Source: Pseudoflavonifractor sp. MSJ-30 (GTDB lineage Bacteria; Bacillota; Clostridia; Oscillospirales; Oscillospiraceae). Taken from it: a stretch of 64,000 bases of DNA. This document shows positions 1 through 8,573 of this stretch, piece by piece. The notes beneath the pieces were generated by a model. The model did not search any database and was not told the DNA's origin. It was given only the letters and a program-made list of their open reading frames with translations. Numbering within the stretch: the first letter of the stretch is position 1; every line of letters begins with the position of its first letter. Where the stretch lies: contig NZ_JAHLPU010000026.1 in NCBI RefSeq assembly GCF_018918045.1, positions 1-64,000 of the forward strand, written 5' to 3'. Position numbers and translations under genes: made by a program.

Positions 1-115
1 CGACAGCGCCTCCCTTAGGCCGCATTCTTGCGGAGCTTCTTGGCGGGACAAGAAGCTCCCCGCCGGAGGCACCCAGCTAATGGGCGGACAGGGCAACCGT
101 CCAAAGCACAAAAAG
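1..115 (+). ncRNA. possible 3' part of a structured RNA (6S-like?)
   Basis: No credible protein is encoded here. The stretch holds a perfect 10-bp stem (33-42 with 49-58, loop GCGGGA), followed by a GGCACCC element at about 77-83 and G-rich sequence. This combination recalls the 3' half of 6S RNA, where GGCACCC follows the central stem. The 5' half would lie before the window, so the idea cannot be tested here. Low confidence. Confidence 0.22.
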
Positions 116-169
116 CTAAAGCTTCAGCATTAACAAGCCAGCAAAAGCAACAGATTCCTGTGCTCTCCC

Positions 170-1303
170 TCATTCCTCTTCGATCTCCAGGTCCGCGTCA
201 CCGGAGACGGTGGAGATACTGCAGGTGCCCCGGGGCGTGCCGCCGGGGAGGTTCATTTCGCCGGAGACTGTGCGGCAGGAAAACTGCTTTCCGTGGAGCA
301 GACTGCCGGAAATGTGGCCGGAAACCGTGGTAAAGCCCATTTGGGGGCTGTCGCAGCCCTCCAAAGATACATCGCCGCTGGTGGTCTTGCAAAGGAAATC
401 CCCCTTGGAGAGGACTTGCTCCAGGTTCAGGTCGCCGCTTCTGCTTTCCACATTCAGGATTTCAGCGCATACCCGCTCCATATGCACATCGCCGCTGGCG
501 CTGCGCAGCCGCAATCCCCGGGCGAGTACATTGGAAAGGGTCATGTCGCCGCTGGCAGTTTCTGCGGTCAGATCCCCCGTGAAGCTGGCGCCGGAAAGCT
601 CCATATCGCCGCTGGCGGACCGCAGCTTGCCGGAGGCAAACCGTCCTTTCAGGTTCTGACTGCCGCTGGCAGTCAGAACTTCCAGTTCTCCGCCGAAAAT
701 GCCATCCAGAGATACGTCGCCGCTGGCGGTCTGCACCATCGCTTTGTCGGGATAGGTTCCGGCAAGCGTCACATCGCTGCTGGCGCCTGTGATATGGACG
801 GTGCCGAAGTCCTGCCGCACCTCAATGTCGCCGCTGGCGGTGGTCACGTCCAAAGACTGATACTGTCCCTCGGGCAGGTACAGTGTCAGCTCTCCGGAAA
901 CCGAGGAGAAGAACCGCCGTTCCTTTTGCTGCTTGTTGCGTACAATGCGCAATGTGCCATTTTCCAGTGTCACATTGTGATAGTGCTCATTGCTGACTTC
1001 CAGGCGGTAGGTGTTCTCCGTTGTGGGCAGGATGGTCACGTCAAATTCCCGCTCCCGAATCTCAACACGGGTGATTCCGCAGTGCGGGGCAGCTTCCGCT
1101 CCCGCTTTGGGTACCGTCAACCCCTGAACGCAGCGGGCCAGGATTTCCTCCACGCTGCCCAGCTGCTCTACGGCAGCCTCCTCCTCCATGCCGTCCTCCA
1201 TCCGGTCCTCAATCATCTCCCGGTAAAAGTCCAGCACTTCCTCCGCATCGCCGCTGCCTGTGAGCCCCACTCGCAGAGCATCCAGAAATTCCTGTTTTTT
1301 CAT
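170..1303 (-). CDS. HAAS/DUF1700-like N-terminus with DUF4097 beta-repeat domain
   Basis: A 377-residue protein. The first 60 residues form the helical HAAS/DUF1700-type signalling domain (MKKQEFLDAL start, E-rich helices) usually found beside PadR regulators. The rest, from about residue 75, is a long series of short beta strands with recurring ASGD/SGD turns roughly every 18-20 residues, the DUF4097 beta-solenoid-like fold. No signal peptide or membrane helix is visible, so it is probably cytoplasmic. It is the last gene of a PadR-led operon: its ATG overlaps the stop of the 50-residue gene before it. In this family the DUF4097 protein is thought to take part in envelope-stress or sensory circuits with PadR; the exact role is unknown. 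Confidence 0.85.
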   Translation of the reverse strand: MKKQEFLDALRVGLTGSGDAEEVLDFYREMIEDRMEDGMEEEAAVEQLGSVEEILARCVQGLTVPKAGAEAAPHCGITRVEIREREFDVTILPTTENTYRLEVSNEHYHNVTLENGTLRIVRNKQQKERRFFSSVSGELTLYLPEGQYQSLDVTTASGDIEVRQDFGTVHITGASSDVTLAGTYPDKAMVQTASGDVSLDGIFGGELEVLTASGSQNLKGRFASGKLRSASGDMELSGASFTGDLTAETASGDMTLSNVLARGLRLRSASGDVHMERVCAEILNVESRSGDLNLEQVLSKGDFLCKTTSGDVSLEGCDSPQMGFTTVSGHISGSLLHGKQFSCRTVSGEMNLPGGTPRGTCSISTVSGDADLEIEEE

Positions 1304-1452
1304 CTTCCGTTCCTCCTCACAAAGCCTTTTTTCTTCTGCTGTGGCCGCTCGGCCTCCTGGAGCAACTCCTGCCAGCTCTTCCTCCGAAGCTGCACGGCCT
1401 CCATAAGATTCATCTGCCGCAAATCAAAATTCCGGTACAGTCCCTCATTCAT
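1300..1452 (-). CDS. small coupled protein between PadR and DUF4097 genes (50 aa)
   Basis: An ORF of 50 codons starts at ATG 1452-1450 and ends in a TGA that overlaps the ATG of the DUF4097 gene (ATGA). Its start lies 5 nt before the PadR stop, so it is translationally coupled at both ends. The peptide begins MNEGLYRNFDL, is rich in Q/E/R/K, has a predicted amphipathic helix (QLRRKSWQELLQEAE) and ends in a basic tail (KKKGFVRRNGR). I do not recognise the family. The tight coupling on both sides and the codon choice argue that it is real. It may bridge the regulator and the HAAS-domain protein (inference). Confidence 0.6.
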   Translation of the reverse strand: MNEGLYRNFDLRQMNLMEAVQLRRKSWQELLQEAERPQQKKKGFVRRNGR

Positions 1453-1765
1453 GGCGCGTTCCCTCCCGGGTCACAAAATTATAGATTGCCATCATTTCCT
1501 GCCATTCCTGCCGGAAGGCATCCAGCCGTTCCAGGCCGGCGTCTGTAATATGGTAGTATTTCCGCAGCCGTCCGTTGTGCTCCGCGGTGCGAACCGTCAG
1601 GAGCCGGGCGTTTTCCATCCGCCGAAGGATGGGATACAGAGTGGATTCCGAAATTTCCACATAGGGGTGAATGTCCTTAATGATCTGGTAGCCATAGCCG
1701 TCTTCATCCTTGATGGCCGCCAGCACACAAACGTCCAGCAGCCCTCGTTTCAATTGAATGTCCAT
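1445..1765 (-). CDS. PadR family transcriptional regulator
   Basis: A 106-residue winged-helix protein typical of short PadR-s1 regulators. The N-terminal part reads QLKRGLLDVCVLAAI, followed by GYGYQIIKDI and the recognition region ISESTLYPILRRME; the wing holds GRLRKYYHIT and the C-terminal helix mediates dimerisation. The start ATG is preceded by GGGAGG at good spacing. The gene leads a three-gene operon with a 50-residue protein and a HAAS/DUF4097 protein, an arrangement common in Clostridia. An inverted repeat overlaps its promoter, which suggests autorepression. Confidence 0.93.
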   Translation of the reverse strand: MDIQLKRGLLDVCVLAAIKDEDGYGYQIIKDIHPYVEISESTLYPILRRMENARLLTVRTAEHNGRLRKYYHITDAGLERLDAFRQEWQEMMAIYNFVTREGTRHE

Positions 1766-1786
1766 GGAATACCTCCCTTCAGGTAG

Positions 1787-1816
1787 TACTATACATCACA
1801 TAGTATTGTTTGTCAA
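1787..1816 (-). promoter_or_regulatory. PadR operon promoter with embedded operator
   Basis: On the minus strand TTGACA (1816-1811), a 17-bp spacer and TATAGT (1793-1788) form a near-consensus sigma-A promoter. A perfect inverted repeat TACTAT-N7-ATAGTA (1787-1792/1800-1805) covers the -10 and the spacer, the expected place for a PadR operator. Binding there would block RNA polymerase. Confidence 0.75.
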
Positions 1817-1857
1817 GAGGTATTATGGGAGTTTTTTGGCTGGCCCGGCTTGTGCCA

Positions 1858-1934
1858 AATTGACAGTTGACAATGACGGAGTTTCCTTCGGAAGCAATTT
1901 TAATTTGTCCCGCAGGGACAAATTAATTGTCAAA
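1858..1934. repeat. intergenic palindromic repeat, copy 1
   Basis: Flanks made of TTGACA/TTGACAA units enclose two small hairpins, TTCCTTCGGAA and GTCCCGCAGGGAC, and the element ends in ATTGTCAA. Further copies lie at 6256, 8574, 12453 (inverted), 29904 and 36008. Confidence 0.8.
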
Positions 1935-1969
1935 TCGTACCTCTATACCGCTGATTTAAGCATAAAACT

Positions 1970-1997
1970 CCCCCGCCTCGGAAAACCGAAGCGGGGG
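1970..1997 (-). terminator. terminator of the MarR-ABC exporter operon
   Basis: A 12-bp GC-rich stem (CCCCCGC... / ...GCGGGGG) with an AAAA/TTTT loop lies just after the stop of the ABC gene and is followed on the minus strand by AGTTTTA. Confidence 0.7.
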
Positions 1998-2015
1998 AAT
2001 GCAGCGTTACGGAGT

Positions 2016-3917
2016 TTATTCCAGCTCAAACGCGCCCGTATAGAGCTGATAGTAGGTGCCCTTCTGGGCGATCAGATCATCGTGGGTGCCGCGCTCGATG
2101 ATGCGGCCGTGGTCCAGAACCATGATGCAGTCGGAATTGCGGACCGTGGACAGCCGATGGGCAATGACAAACACCGTCCGGCCCTTCATCAAAGCGTCCA
2201 TACCGGCCTGCACCAGCGCCTCCGTATGGGTATCGATGGAGGAGGTTGCCTCATCCAGAATCATGACGGGGGGATCTGCCACCGCCGCCCGGGCAATGGC
2301 AATCAGCTGCCGCTGGCCCTGGGACAGGTTGCCGCCGTTGGCCGTCAGCATGGTGTCATAGCCCTCCGGCAGACGGGTAATAAAGCCGTCCGCGTTGGCC
2401 AGCTTGGCAGCCCGGATGCATTCTTCATCCGTGGCGTCCAGCTTGCCGTAGCGAATATTCTCCATGACCGTGCCGGTAAACAGGTTGGTCTCCTGGAGCA
2501 CGATGCCCAGAGAATGCCGCAGATCGGGCTTGCGGATCTTGTTGACGTTGATGCCGTCATAGCGAATCTTGCCGTCGGCAATGTCATAGAACCGGTTGAT
2601 CAGGTTCGTAATGGTGGTCTTGCCCGCACCGGTGGCGCCCACAAACGCAATTTTCTGGCCGGGATGGGCATACAGGGTCACATCATGCAGCACGGTCTTT
2701 TCCGGCACATAGCCGAAGTCCACGTGCTCCATGGTAATGTCGCCTTTCAGTTCCGTATAGGTGACGGAGCCGTCTGCCTGGTGGGGATGCTTCCATGCCC
2801 AGTGGCCGGTATGCTCGGGGCACGCATGGACGGTGCCATCGGCATCCACATGGGCGTTGACCAGGGTCACATAGCCATTGTCCTGCTCCGGCTCCTCGTC
2901 CATCAGACTGAAAATACGCTCCGCGCCTGCCAGCGCCATGACAATGGCGTTGATCTGGTTGGAAATCTGGGAGATGGGCATATTGAAGCTGCGGGACAGC
3001 ACCATAAAAGCCATCAGGTTGCCCAGAGTCAGAAGTTTATTGCCGGACTTCACGCACAGCAGGCCGCCGACTACCGCCAGCACCGCGTACTGCACATAGC
3101 CCAGGTTGTTGTTGATGGGGCCCAGCATATTGGAGAACTTGCCGGCACTGTAGGCGTTGACCCGCAGGTCCTCATTGAGCTTGTCGAAATCCTCCTTGCA
3201 GACCTCCTCGTGGTTGAAAATCTTGACCACTTTCTGGCCGGAGATCATCTCCTCGATATAGCCGTTCACTGCGCCCAGAGCCCGCTGCTGGCCAATAAAG
3301 AAGCCCGCGGACTTGCCCGCCAAAACCTTGGTGACATAGATAATCAGTCCCACCGTGAAGAACATGACAATGGTCAGGATCCAGGAGGTATCGATCAGGT
3401 TCCACAGCACGACTACCAGGGTAACCGCGGAGGACACACACTGGGGGATGGACTGGGAAATCACCTGCCGCAGGGTATCGATATCACTGGTATACCGGGA
3501 CATGATGTCGCCCGCGGCATGGCTGTCAAAGTAGCGCAGCGGCAGGCGCTGCATTTTGGCAAACAGGTCGTCACGAATGGTCTTCTGCACGCCCTGGGTC
3601 ACGCCTACCATCAGGTAGTTGAAGAGGAACGTGCCCACAATGCCGAACCCGAAGATGCATGCCAGCTTCACAAGGTAGGCTTTCAACGGTCCAAAGTCCG
3701 TGGAGCCGCTGGCCACCATAGGCAGGATATACGCGTCCACCAGAGGCCCCAGTGCCCGGCTGCCCTGGGCCTGCGCCACGGAGGTGGCAATGATACAGAT
3801 GAAGACGAAGACCAGCAGCGGAATATAACCTTTCATATAGCCGAGCAGACGAGCAAGGGTCTTCATAGGGTTCGCCGCTTTGCGGCCGTCGCCGCGCATT
3901 TGACCGGGACCGGGCAT
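2016..3917 (-). CDS. ABC exporter half-transporter, catalytically canonical subunit
   Basis: 633 residues: six-helix type IV exporter membrane domain (about 20-340) followed by a nucleotide-binding domain. Walker A is GATGAGKTT, the signature is the variant LSQGQ, Walker B ends in ILDEAT with the catalytic Glu, and the switch His is present (IAHR). An extra segment of about 45 residues rich in Cys, His and Trp (CPEH, HWAWKH) sits between the membrane and ATPase domains. The start overlaps the stop of the partner gene by one base (TGATG). Together with the partner it fits heterodimeric multidrug exporters such as BmrCD, LmrCD or TM287/288, this being the subunit with intact Walker B. Likely substrates are toxic amphiphiles; the true substrate is unknown. 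Confidence 0.9.
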   Translation of the reverse strand: MPGPGQMRGDGRKAANPMKTLARLLGYMKGYIPLLVFVFICIIATSVAQAQGSRALGPLVDAYILPMVASGSTDFGPLKAYLVKLACIFGFGIVGTFLFNYLMVGVTQGVQKTIRDDLFAKMQRLPLRYFDSHAAGDIMSRYTSDIDTLRQVISQSIPQCVSSAVTLVVVLWNLIDTSWILTIVMFFTVGLIIYVTKVLAGKSAGFFIGQQRALGAVNGYIEEMISGQKVVKIFNHEEVCKEDFDKLNEDLRVNAYSAGKFSNMLGPINNNLGYVQYAVLAVVGGLLCVKSGNKLLTLGNLMAFMVLSRSFNMPISQISNQINAIVMALAGAERIFSLMDEEPEQDNGYVTLVNAHVDADGTVHACPEHTGHWAWKHPHQADGSVTYTELKGDITMEHVDFGYVPEKTVLHDVTLYAHPGQKIAFVGATGAGKTTITNLINRFYDIADGKIRYDGINVNKIRKPDLRHSLGIVLQETNLFTGTVMENIRYGKLDATDEECIRAAKLANADGFITRLPEGYDTMLTANGGNLSQGQRQLIAIARAAVADPPVMILDEATSSIDTHTEALVQAGMDALMKGRTVFVIAHRLSTVRNSDCIMVLDHGRIIERGTHDDLIAQKGTYYQLYTGAFELE

Positions 3918-5662
3918 CAGTCTTCACTTCCTTTCTGCTGAGATTCGTAGATGCCCCGATAGAAGTCGGAGTTCTGCATCAGGGTATCATGGTCACCCAC
4001 GCAGGCGACCTGACCGTTATCCATAACGATAATGATATCGGAGTCCTGGATAGAGGAGATCCGCTGGGCAATGATCAGCTTGGTGGTGCCGGGAATCTCT
4101 TCCTTGAAGGCCTTGCGGATCATGGCATCCGTATGGGTATCCACGGCGGATGTGGAATCGTCCAGAATCAGAATCTTGGGCTTCTTCAGCAGAGCCCGGG
4201 CAATGCACAACCGCTGCTTCTGGCCGCCGGAGACATTGCTGCCGCCCTGCTCGATATGGGTATCGTATCCCTTGGGGAAGCCGGTGATGAATTCATCGGC
4301 GCAGGCCAGCTTGCAGGCATGTACCAGTTCTTCATCGGCAGCGTTGGCGTTGCCCCAGCGCAGGTTTTCCTTGATGGAGCCGGAGAACAGGGTGTTCTTT
4401 TGCAGCACCATAGCCACGTTATCCCGGAGGACCTCCAGATCGTAGTTCTTCACATCGATGCCGCCTACCTTGACGGAACCCTCCGTCACATCGTACAGTC
4501 TGGGAATCAGCTGCACCAGAGTAGTCTTGGAAGAACCGGTGGCGCCCAGAATGCCGACGGTAGCGCCGCTGGGAATGTGCAGGTTCACATCCTGCAAAGC
4601 AGGACGCTTGGCTTTTCTGGAATACCGGAAGGAGACATTCTCAAAATCGATGGAGCCATCGGGCACGGTTTCCACGGCGTTCTCGGGAGAGGTCAGGTTG
4701 GGCTCTTCCGTCAGGATTTCATAGCAGCGGCGCAGAGGGGCCTGAGACATAATGACCATGACGAAGACCATGGAGAGCATCATCAGGCTGGAAAGGATCT
4801 GCGTGGTATAGGTGAACATGGAGCTGAGTTCGCCGGTGGTCAGGCCGAAGGCCGCATTGTTGCCGGAGGCAATAACCATTTTCGCGCCCACCCAGGAAAT
4901 GGTCAGGATGCAGGCATAGACGCAGATCTGCATAGCCGGGGCGTTGACCGCCAGAATATGCTCCGCCTTGCAGAAGTCGTCGTAGATGGACTTGGAGATG
5001 GTCTTGAACTTGCTGACCTCCTTGTCCTCTCTTACGAAACTCTTCACAACCCGGATGCCGTGGACGTTCTCCTGAACCACGGTATTCAGCCGGTCGTAGG
5101 TCTTGAACACCCGGTCAAAAATCTGAAAGACCAGCGGCACGATCCCCAGCAGCACCAGCGCCAGAATAGGAATGGCCACAAAATACACGGTGCTGAGCTT
5201 GGGGCTGATGCGCATGGAGGAGACCATGGCAAGGATCAGCATCATGGGGCACCGGATGGCCATACGGATCATCATCTGGAAGGCCATCTGGATGTTTGCC
5301 ACATCCGAGGTCAGCCGCGTGACAATAGAGGCCGAAGAGAATTTATCGATGTTGGAAAAGCTGAAATCCTGCACCCGGTAATACATATCATGGCGCAGAT
5401 TCCGGGCAAAGCCGGTGGCTGCCTTGGACGCGTAGTTGGCGGAAAGTACGCCGAATGTCAGGGAGACCAGGGCGCACAGAAGCAGCTGCAGGGCCTTCTG
5501 CCACACCACGGTCATATTGCCCACAGCGATGCCGTAGTCATACAGGTCTGCCATGACCAGAGGGATCGTCACTTCCATGGCGACCTCGCCGACCATACAG
5601 ACGGGGCTGACCAGTGCCGTCCATTTGTATTCGCGCAGGCACTGGGCGAAACGTTTTATCAT
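3917..5662 (-). CDS. ABC exporter half-transporter, degenerate-site subunit
   Basis: 581 residues with a six-helix exporter domain and an ATPase domain from about residue 340. Walker A is GATGSSKTT and the signature is canonical (VSGGQ), but Walker B ends in LILDDST, with Asp where the catalytic Glu should be, and the H-loop is AQR, with Gln in place of His. These changes mark the degenerate half of a heterodimeric exporter; the partner carries the complementary LSQGQ signature. The ATG overlaps the MarR stop (ATGA), so regulator and pump are translationally coupled. Probably controlled by the MarR protein through the palindrome at 6126. Confidence 0.9.
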   Translation of the reverse strand: MIKRFAQCLREYKWTALVSPVCMVGEVAMEVTIPLVMADLYDYGIAVGNMTVVWQKALQLLLCALVSLTFGVLSANYASKAATGFARNLRHDMYYRVQDFSFSNIDKFSSASIVTRLTSDVANIQMAFQMMIRMAIRCPMMLILAMVSSMRISPKLSTVYFVAIPILALVLLGIVPLVFQIFDRVFKTYDRLNTVVQENVHGIRVVKSFVREDKEVSKFKTISKSIYDDFCKAEHILAVNAPAMQICVYACILTISWVGAKMVIASGNNAAFGLTTGELSSMFTYTTQILSSLMMLSMVFVMVIMSQAPLRRCYEILTEEPNLTSPENAVETVPDGSIDFENVSFRYSRKAKRPALQDVNLHIPSGATVGILGATGSSKTTLVQLIPRLYDVTEGSVKVGGIDVKNYDLEVLRDNVAMVLQKNTLFSGSIKENLRWGNANAADEELVHACKLACADEFITGFPKGYDTHIEQGGSNVSGGQKQRLCIARALLKKPKILILDDSTSAVDTHTDAMIRKAFKEEIPGTTKLIIAQRISSIQDSDIIIVMDNGQVACVGDHDTLMQNSDFYRGIYESQQKGSED

Positions 5663-6108
5663 TTGTCAAATTCCTCCTTTTGGATGTCAAAATCCGGAGA
5701 TACGTTGTGCAGCGCCCGGAAAAGATATTCCCGGAACTGTGCCGCTTCCTCCGGGGTAAAGCCCTCCAAGATTTTCTTGTCGCCGCTTTGGATTACGGTT
5801 CCCATGGTTTCAATGCACTCCTGTCCCTTGGGCAGAATATAAACCAGCTTCCGCCGTCGGTCCTCGGAGTCTTCCCGCAGGGTAATGAATTCCTTCTTTT
5901 CCAGCCGAGCCAGAAGCCCCGAAACCGTAGGATGGCTCAGACGGAACCGGTCTTCGATGTCTTTTGCGCAGGGCGGCGCATCACAATGGGCCAGATAGCC
6001 CATGATGTGTCCCTGAGAAAAGGTCAGATTCATACCGGATAGAGCCTGGTTCATCCGCTGCCCCAAAGCACGGTCCAGGCTGCGAAAGATACGGCCAAAG
6101 GTAACCAA
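5659..6108 (-). CDS. MarR family transcriptional regulator
   Basis: About 149 residues from a TTG at 6108, which has an ideal AGGAGG seven bases upstream; a longer reading to 6174 would run through the -35 box and operator and is rejected. The winged-helix region reads GYLAHCDAPPCAKDIEDRF, with recognition helix LSHPTVSGLLARLEKKEFI and a wing rich in Asp and Arg (REDSEDRRRKLVYI). It precedes and overlaps the two ABC exporter genes, a standard arrangement of ligand-responsive repressor and drug pump. The perfect palindrome between promoter and start suggests autoregulation of the whole operon. Confidence 0.92.
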   Translation of the reverse strand: MVTFGRIFRSLDRALGQRMNQALSGMNLTFSQGHIMGYLAHCDAPPCAKDIEDRFRLSHPTVSGLLARLEKKEFITLREDSEDRRRKLVYILPKGQECIETMGTVIQSGDKKILEGFTPEEAAQFREYLFRALHNVSPDFDIQKEEFDK

Positions 6109-6125
6109 ACCATCACCTCCTGATT

Positions 6126-6174
6126 TTACGTAGCAAGCTACGTAATATTCTAGCAGTATTTTCTCAAATTGCAA
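6126..6174 (-). promoter_or_regulatory. MarR operon promoter and 20-bp operator palindrome
   Basis: On the minus strand TTGCAA (6174-6169), a 16-bp spacer and TAGAAT (6152-6147) form the promoter. Immediately downstream lies the perfect inverted repeat TTACGTAGC-AA-GCTACGTAA (6126-6145), between the -10 box and the AGGAGG ribosome site. Its size fits a MarR dimer site. Confidence 0.75.
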
Positions 6175-6255
6175 GAGGGAAAAATGCGTTTTTACAATTC
6201 ATTCAAAAACGCACAGCAGGCAAGCGGCGCAGCTGCCTCAGGCTGAGCAATAACA

Positions 6256-6362
6256 AATTGACAATGGACAATTGACAGTTGAGGTGTTTCCTTCGGAAAC
6301 AATTCAAAAATCAAACTCGTCCGCTTCGGACACCATAATTGTCAATTGTTCATTGTCAATTC
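6256..6362. repeat. intergenic palindromic repeat, copy 2
   Basis: TTGACAAT-type units on both flanks in inverted orientation, with internal hairpins TTTCCTTCGGAAA and GTCCGCTTCGGAC. Same family as the copy at 1858. Confidence 0.85.
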
Positions 6363-6384
6363 ATTTGCTTCGCAAATGGCAAGA

Positions 6385-7653
6385 TTACAGTCTCCTGCAC
6401 GCCGCGGCCAGTTCGCCCAGAGTGGAGCAGGGGATCATGGGGACTATGCTCTGTACTGCCCCGACGCTTTTGATATACTTCCAGTTCCGCTCCGGAATTG
6501 GGTTCAGCCACAAAAGTTTTCCGGACTGCCGTTTGGCTTCCTGGAGCCAGAGAAGGGCTCGGGCCGTATCTACGGTTTTCGTATCCGAAAGGATCAGAAG
6601 GGTGGTATTCTGATTCAGCACCGGCGGACGGGTATCGCACAGGTGCCGCAAGGCCAGCCCCAGATCCGTTCCCCGGCCATAGATACCCGAGGCCCGGACG
6701 GTATCCCGAAACCGGTCCATATTTTGCAGCTGAAAGGGGTCCGCCTCCACGATGGTCTCGGAAAACAGGAATGTCCGGGAGCTCTCGGCCACCTGGTTCA
6801 GGGACTGGATAAACCGCAGGGCAAACTCCGAAAACTGGACCATAGAGCCGGAGACATCGCAGAGGATCACCAGTTTCCGCTTCCGGGTCCGGGGTTTGCG
6901 GAAATAGAGCCTGTGCAGACTTCCGCCGCTGCTGAGGCTGCCCCGGATGGTTCGGCGGAAGTCCAGCTTGCCGGAGCTTCCCTGTCCCCGGCGCTTGGCG
7001 GACAGCTCGCCGTTAATCTGCCGGGCTACATTCTGAATCAGGGCAATGGCCTTGGGGATCTCCGTATCCCGGAAGGCCCCGATGTCCCGGCAGAGAAGGC
7101 CCAGTTCCGGGTCCAGCTCCTCGGCGCCGACCCCGGCATTTTCCAGCAGCATCTGCTGCTCCATCATCGTTTTTGCGAACACGGAGTGGATGAATTCACT
7201 GTAAAGCTGAGGACTGCGGTCTACGTTGCCCTTGTAGCGGTTCAGAAAGTCCTGGAGCTTCTGCCGGGCCTCCTGGGGAAGCTCCCGGTAACTCTGCCGC
7301 TCCCGTTCGTCCAGACGCACCCGTTCCCCGATCTGCTCCAGCTCCTCGCCCGCCTGCTCCATCTGCTCCTGCCGCTGCCGTTCCTGTTCCGCCCGCTGCC
7401 GGGCCTGGGCACGGATGGCCTCCTCGGAAAGGAAAAAGCCGTCAAAAGCGGAACTGAATTTCAGCTGCTCTTCCCGGGACTTGGCATAAACGGTCATAAG
7501 GGCCGTCTTCACCGTTTCACGATCTTCAAAGCCCAGCCGGGTGAGAATTGCCGCGGCATCCTCCGTATCCCTTGGGGACACCGACAGTCCCTCCATACGC
7601 AGAATGCGGGCAAAAGCGGAAAGTTTTTCCAGATATACTTCCGTATCAGCCAT
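6385..7653 (-). CDS. VWA domain-containing CoxE-like protein
   Basis: 422 residues. The N-terminal half is helical and highly charged, with a Gln/Glu/Arg-rich stretch around residues 95-130 that may form a coiled coil. The C-terminal half is a von Willebrand A domain with the MIDAS motif DVSGS (LVILCDVSGSM) and a distal TD at GRGTDLG. CoxE-like VWA proteins work with MoxR AAA ATPases as metal-dependent chaperones that insert cofactors into or remodel client proteins. The start overlaps the end of the MoxR gene by 8 nt, so the two form a unit. The client is not obvious from the neighbours. Confidence 0.88.
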   Translation of the reverse strand: MADTEVYLEKLSAFARILRMEGLSVSPRDTEDAAAILTRLGFEDRETVKTALMTVYAKSREEQLKFSSAFDGFFLSEEAIRAQARQRAEQERQRQEQMEQAGEELEQIGERVRLDERERQSYRELPQEARQKLQDFLNRYKGNVDRSPQLYSEFIHSVFAKTMMEQQMLLENAGVGAEELDPELGLLCRDIGAFRDTEIPKAIALIQNVARQINGELSAKRRGQGSSGKLDFRRTIRGSLSSGGSLHRLYFRKPRTRKRKLVILCDVSGSMVQFSEFALRFIQSLNQVAESSRTFLFSETIVEADPFQLQNMDRFRDTVRASGIYGRGTDLGLALRHLCDTRPPVLNQNTTLLILSDTKTVDTARALLWLQEAKRQSGKLLWLNPIPERNWKYIKSVGAVQSIVPMIPCSTLGELAAACRRL

Positions 7654-8527
7654 GGCAGTGCCCCTGACAAGCGCCGCAGTGCTCCTGCTGTTCCTCTGCC
7701 AGCGTCAGAAGGTCCTCGTTGTTTTTCAGAACAAACCCGGCAGTCTTCCGGATGGCCTCCGGGGTCAGCTCGGCAATGCCCAATGCATCCAGCGCCGCAG
7801 TCCAGTCCAGCGTTTCCGCAATGGAGGGTTTTTTCAGGATTGCCTCCGTTGCGCGGAGTTTCTGGACAGCCAAGGCCACCTGAGCGGCCAGGCGGTCGTC
7901 CACATGGGGCAGCTTCTTCCGCAGAATGGCCAGTTCTTTGTCCATATCCGGGTAATCAATGTGCATATAGGCACACCGGCGGCGCAGAGCCTCGGAAAGA
8001 GGCCGGGCCCGGTTGGAAGTCAGAATTACAAAGGGCGTGGTCTTTGCCCGGATGGTGCCGATCTCCGGGATCGTCACCTGGGTTTCAGACAGCAGCTCCA
8101 GCAGGAATGCCTCAAACTCCTCGTCTGCCTTGTCGATCTCATCGATCAGCAGCACCACAGGCTGTTCGGACCGAATGGACTTCAGCAGAGGCCGTTCCAG
8201 CAGATACGCGTCACTGAACAGGGACTTTGTCAGCTCCTGCTTGTCCTCCCTACCCTGATCCACCTGAATGGCCAGCAGCTGCTTCTGGTAATTCCACTCA
8301 TAGAGGGCCTTGCTCTCGTCCAGCCCCTCATAGCACTGCAACCGCACCAGATCCCGGCCCAGGGCGTGGGCCATGACTTTGGCCACCTCGGTCTTGCCTA
8401 CGCCCGCCGCGCCCTCAATGAGCAAAGGACGGCCCAGCGTCAGGGCCACAAACAGAGTCGTGAGCATGTTTTCATCGTATACATAGCTGGTCTCGTCCAG
8501 CCGGGATTTTAATTCATCCAGAGTCAT
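7646..8527 (-). CDS. MoxR family AAA+ ATPase
   Basis: 293 residues. Walker A is GAAGVGKTE (about residue 40), Walker B is LLIDEIDKAD, sensor 1 lies at TSNRARPLSEALRRRC with its arginine finger region, and a C-terminal helical lid follows. MoxR ATPases remodel or activate protein complexes and are nearly always paired with a VWA protein, as here. The start ATG is preceded by AAAGGAG. A palindromic repeat separates it from the upstream HAD gene, and no clear promoter of its own was found, so it may be read from the HAD promoter at 9417. Confidence 0.92.
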   Translation of the reverse strand: MTLDELKSRLDETSYVYDENMLTTLFVALTLGRPLLIEGAAGVGKTEVAKVMAHALGRDLVRLQCYEGLDESKALYEWNYQKQLLAIQVDQGREDKQELTKSLFSDAYLLERPLLKSIRSEQPVVLLIDEIDKADEEFEAFLLELLSETQVTIPEIGTIRAKTTPFVILTSNRARPLSEALRRRCAYMHIDYPDMDKELAILRKKLPHVDDRLAAQVALAVQKLRATEAILKKPSIAETLDWTAALDALGIAELTPEAIRKTAGFVLKNNEDLLTLAEEQQEHCGACQGHCHG

Positions 8528-8573
8528 GGTGGTCTCCTTTGGTTGGTGTGTAAATTGGGGTCGCGTGGGGGAT

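Noticed and set aside
1758-3941. A 727-codon plus-strand frame opposite the ABC exporter
   Set aside because: Starts inside the PadR promoter, crosses a repeat and a terminator, and reads only the complement of conserved ATPase motifs.
6109-6174. An N-terminal extension of MarR starting at 6174
   Set aside because: It would be translated from the -35 box and operator; the TTG at 6108 has an ideal AGGAGG and matches family length.
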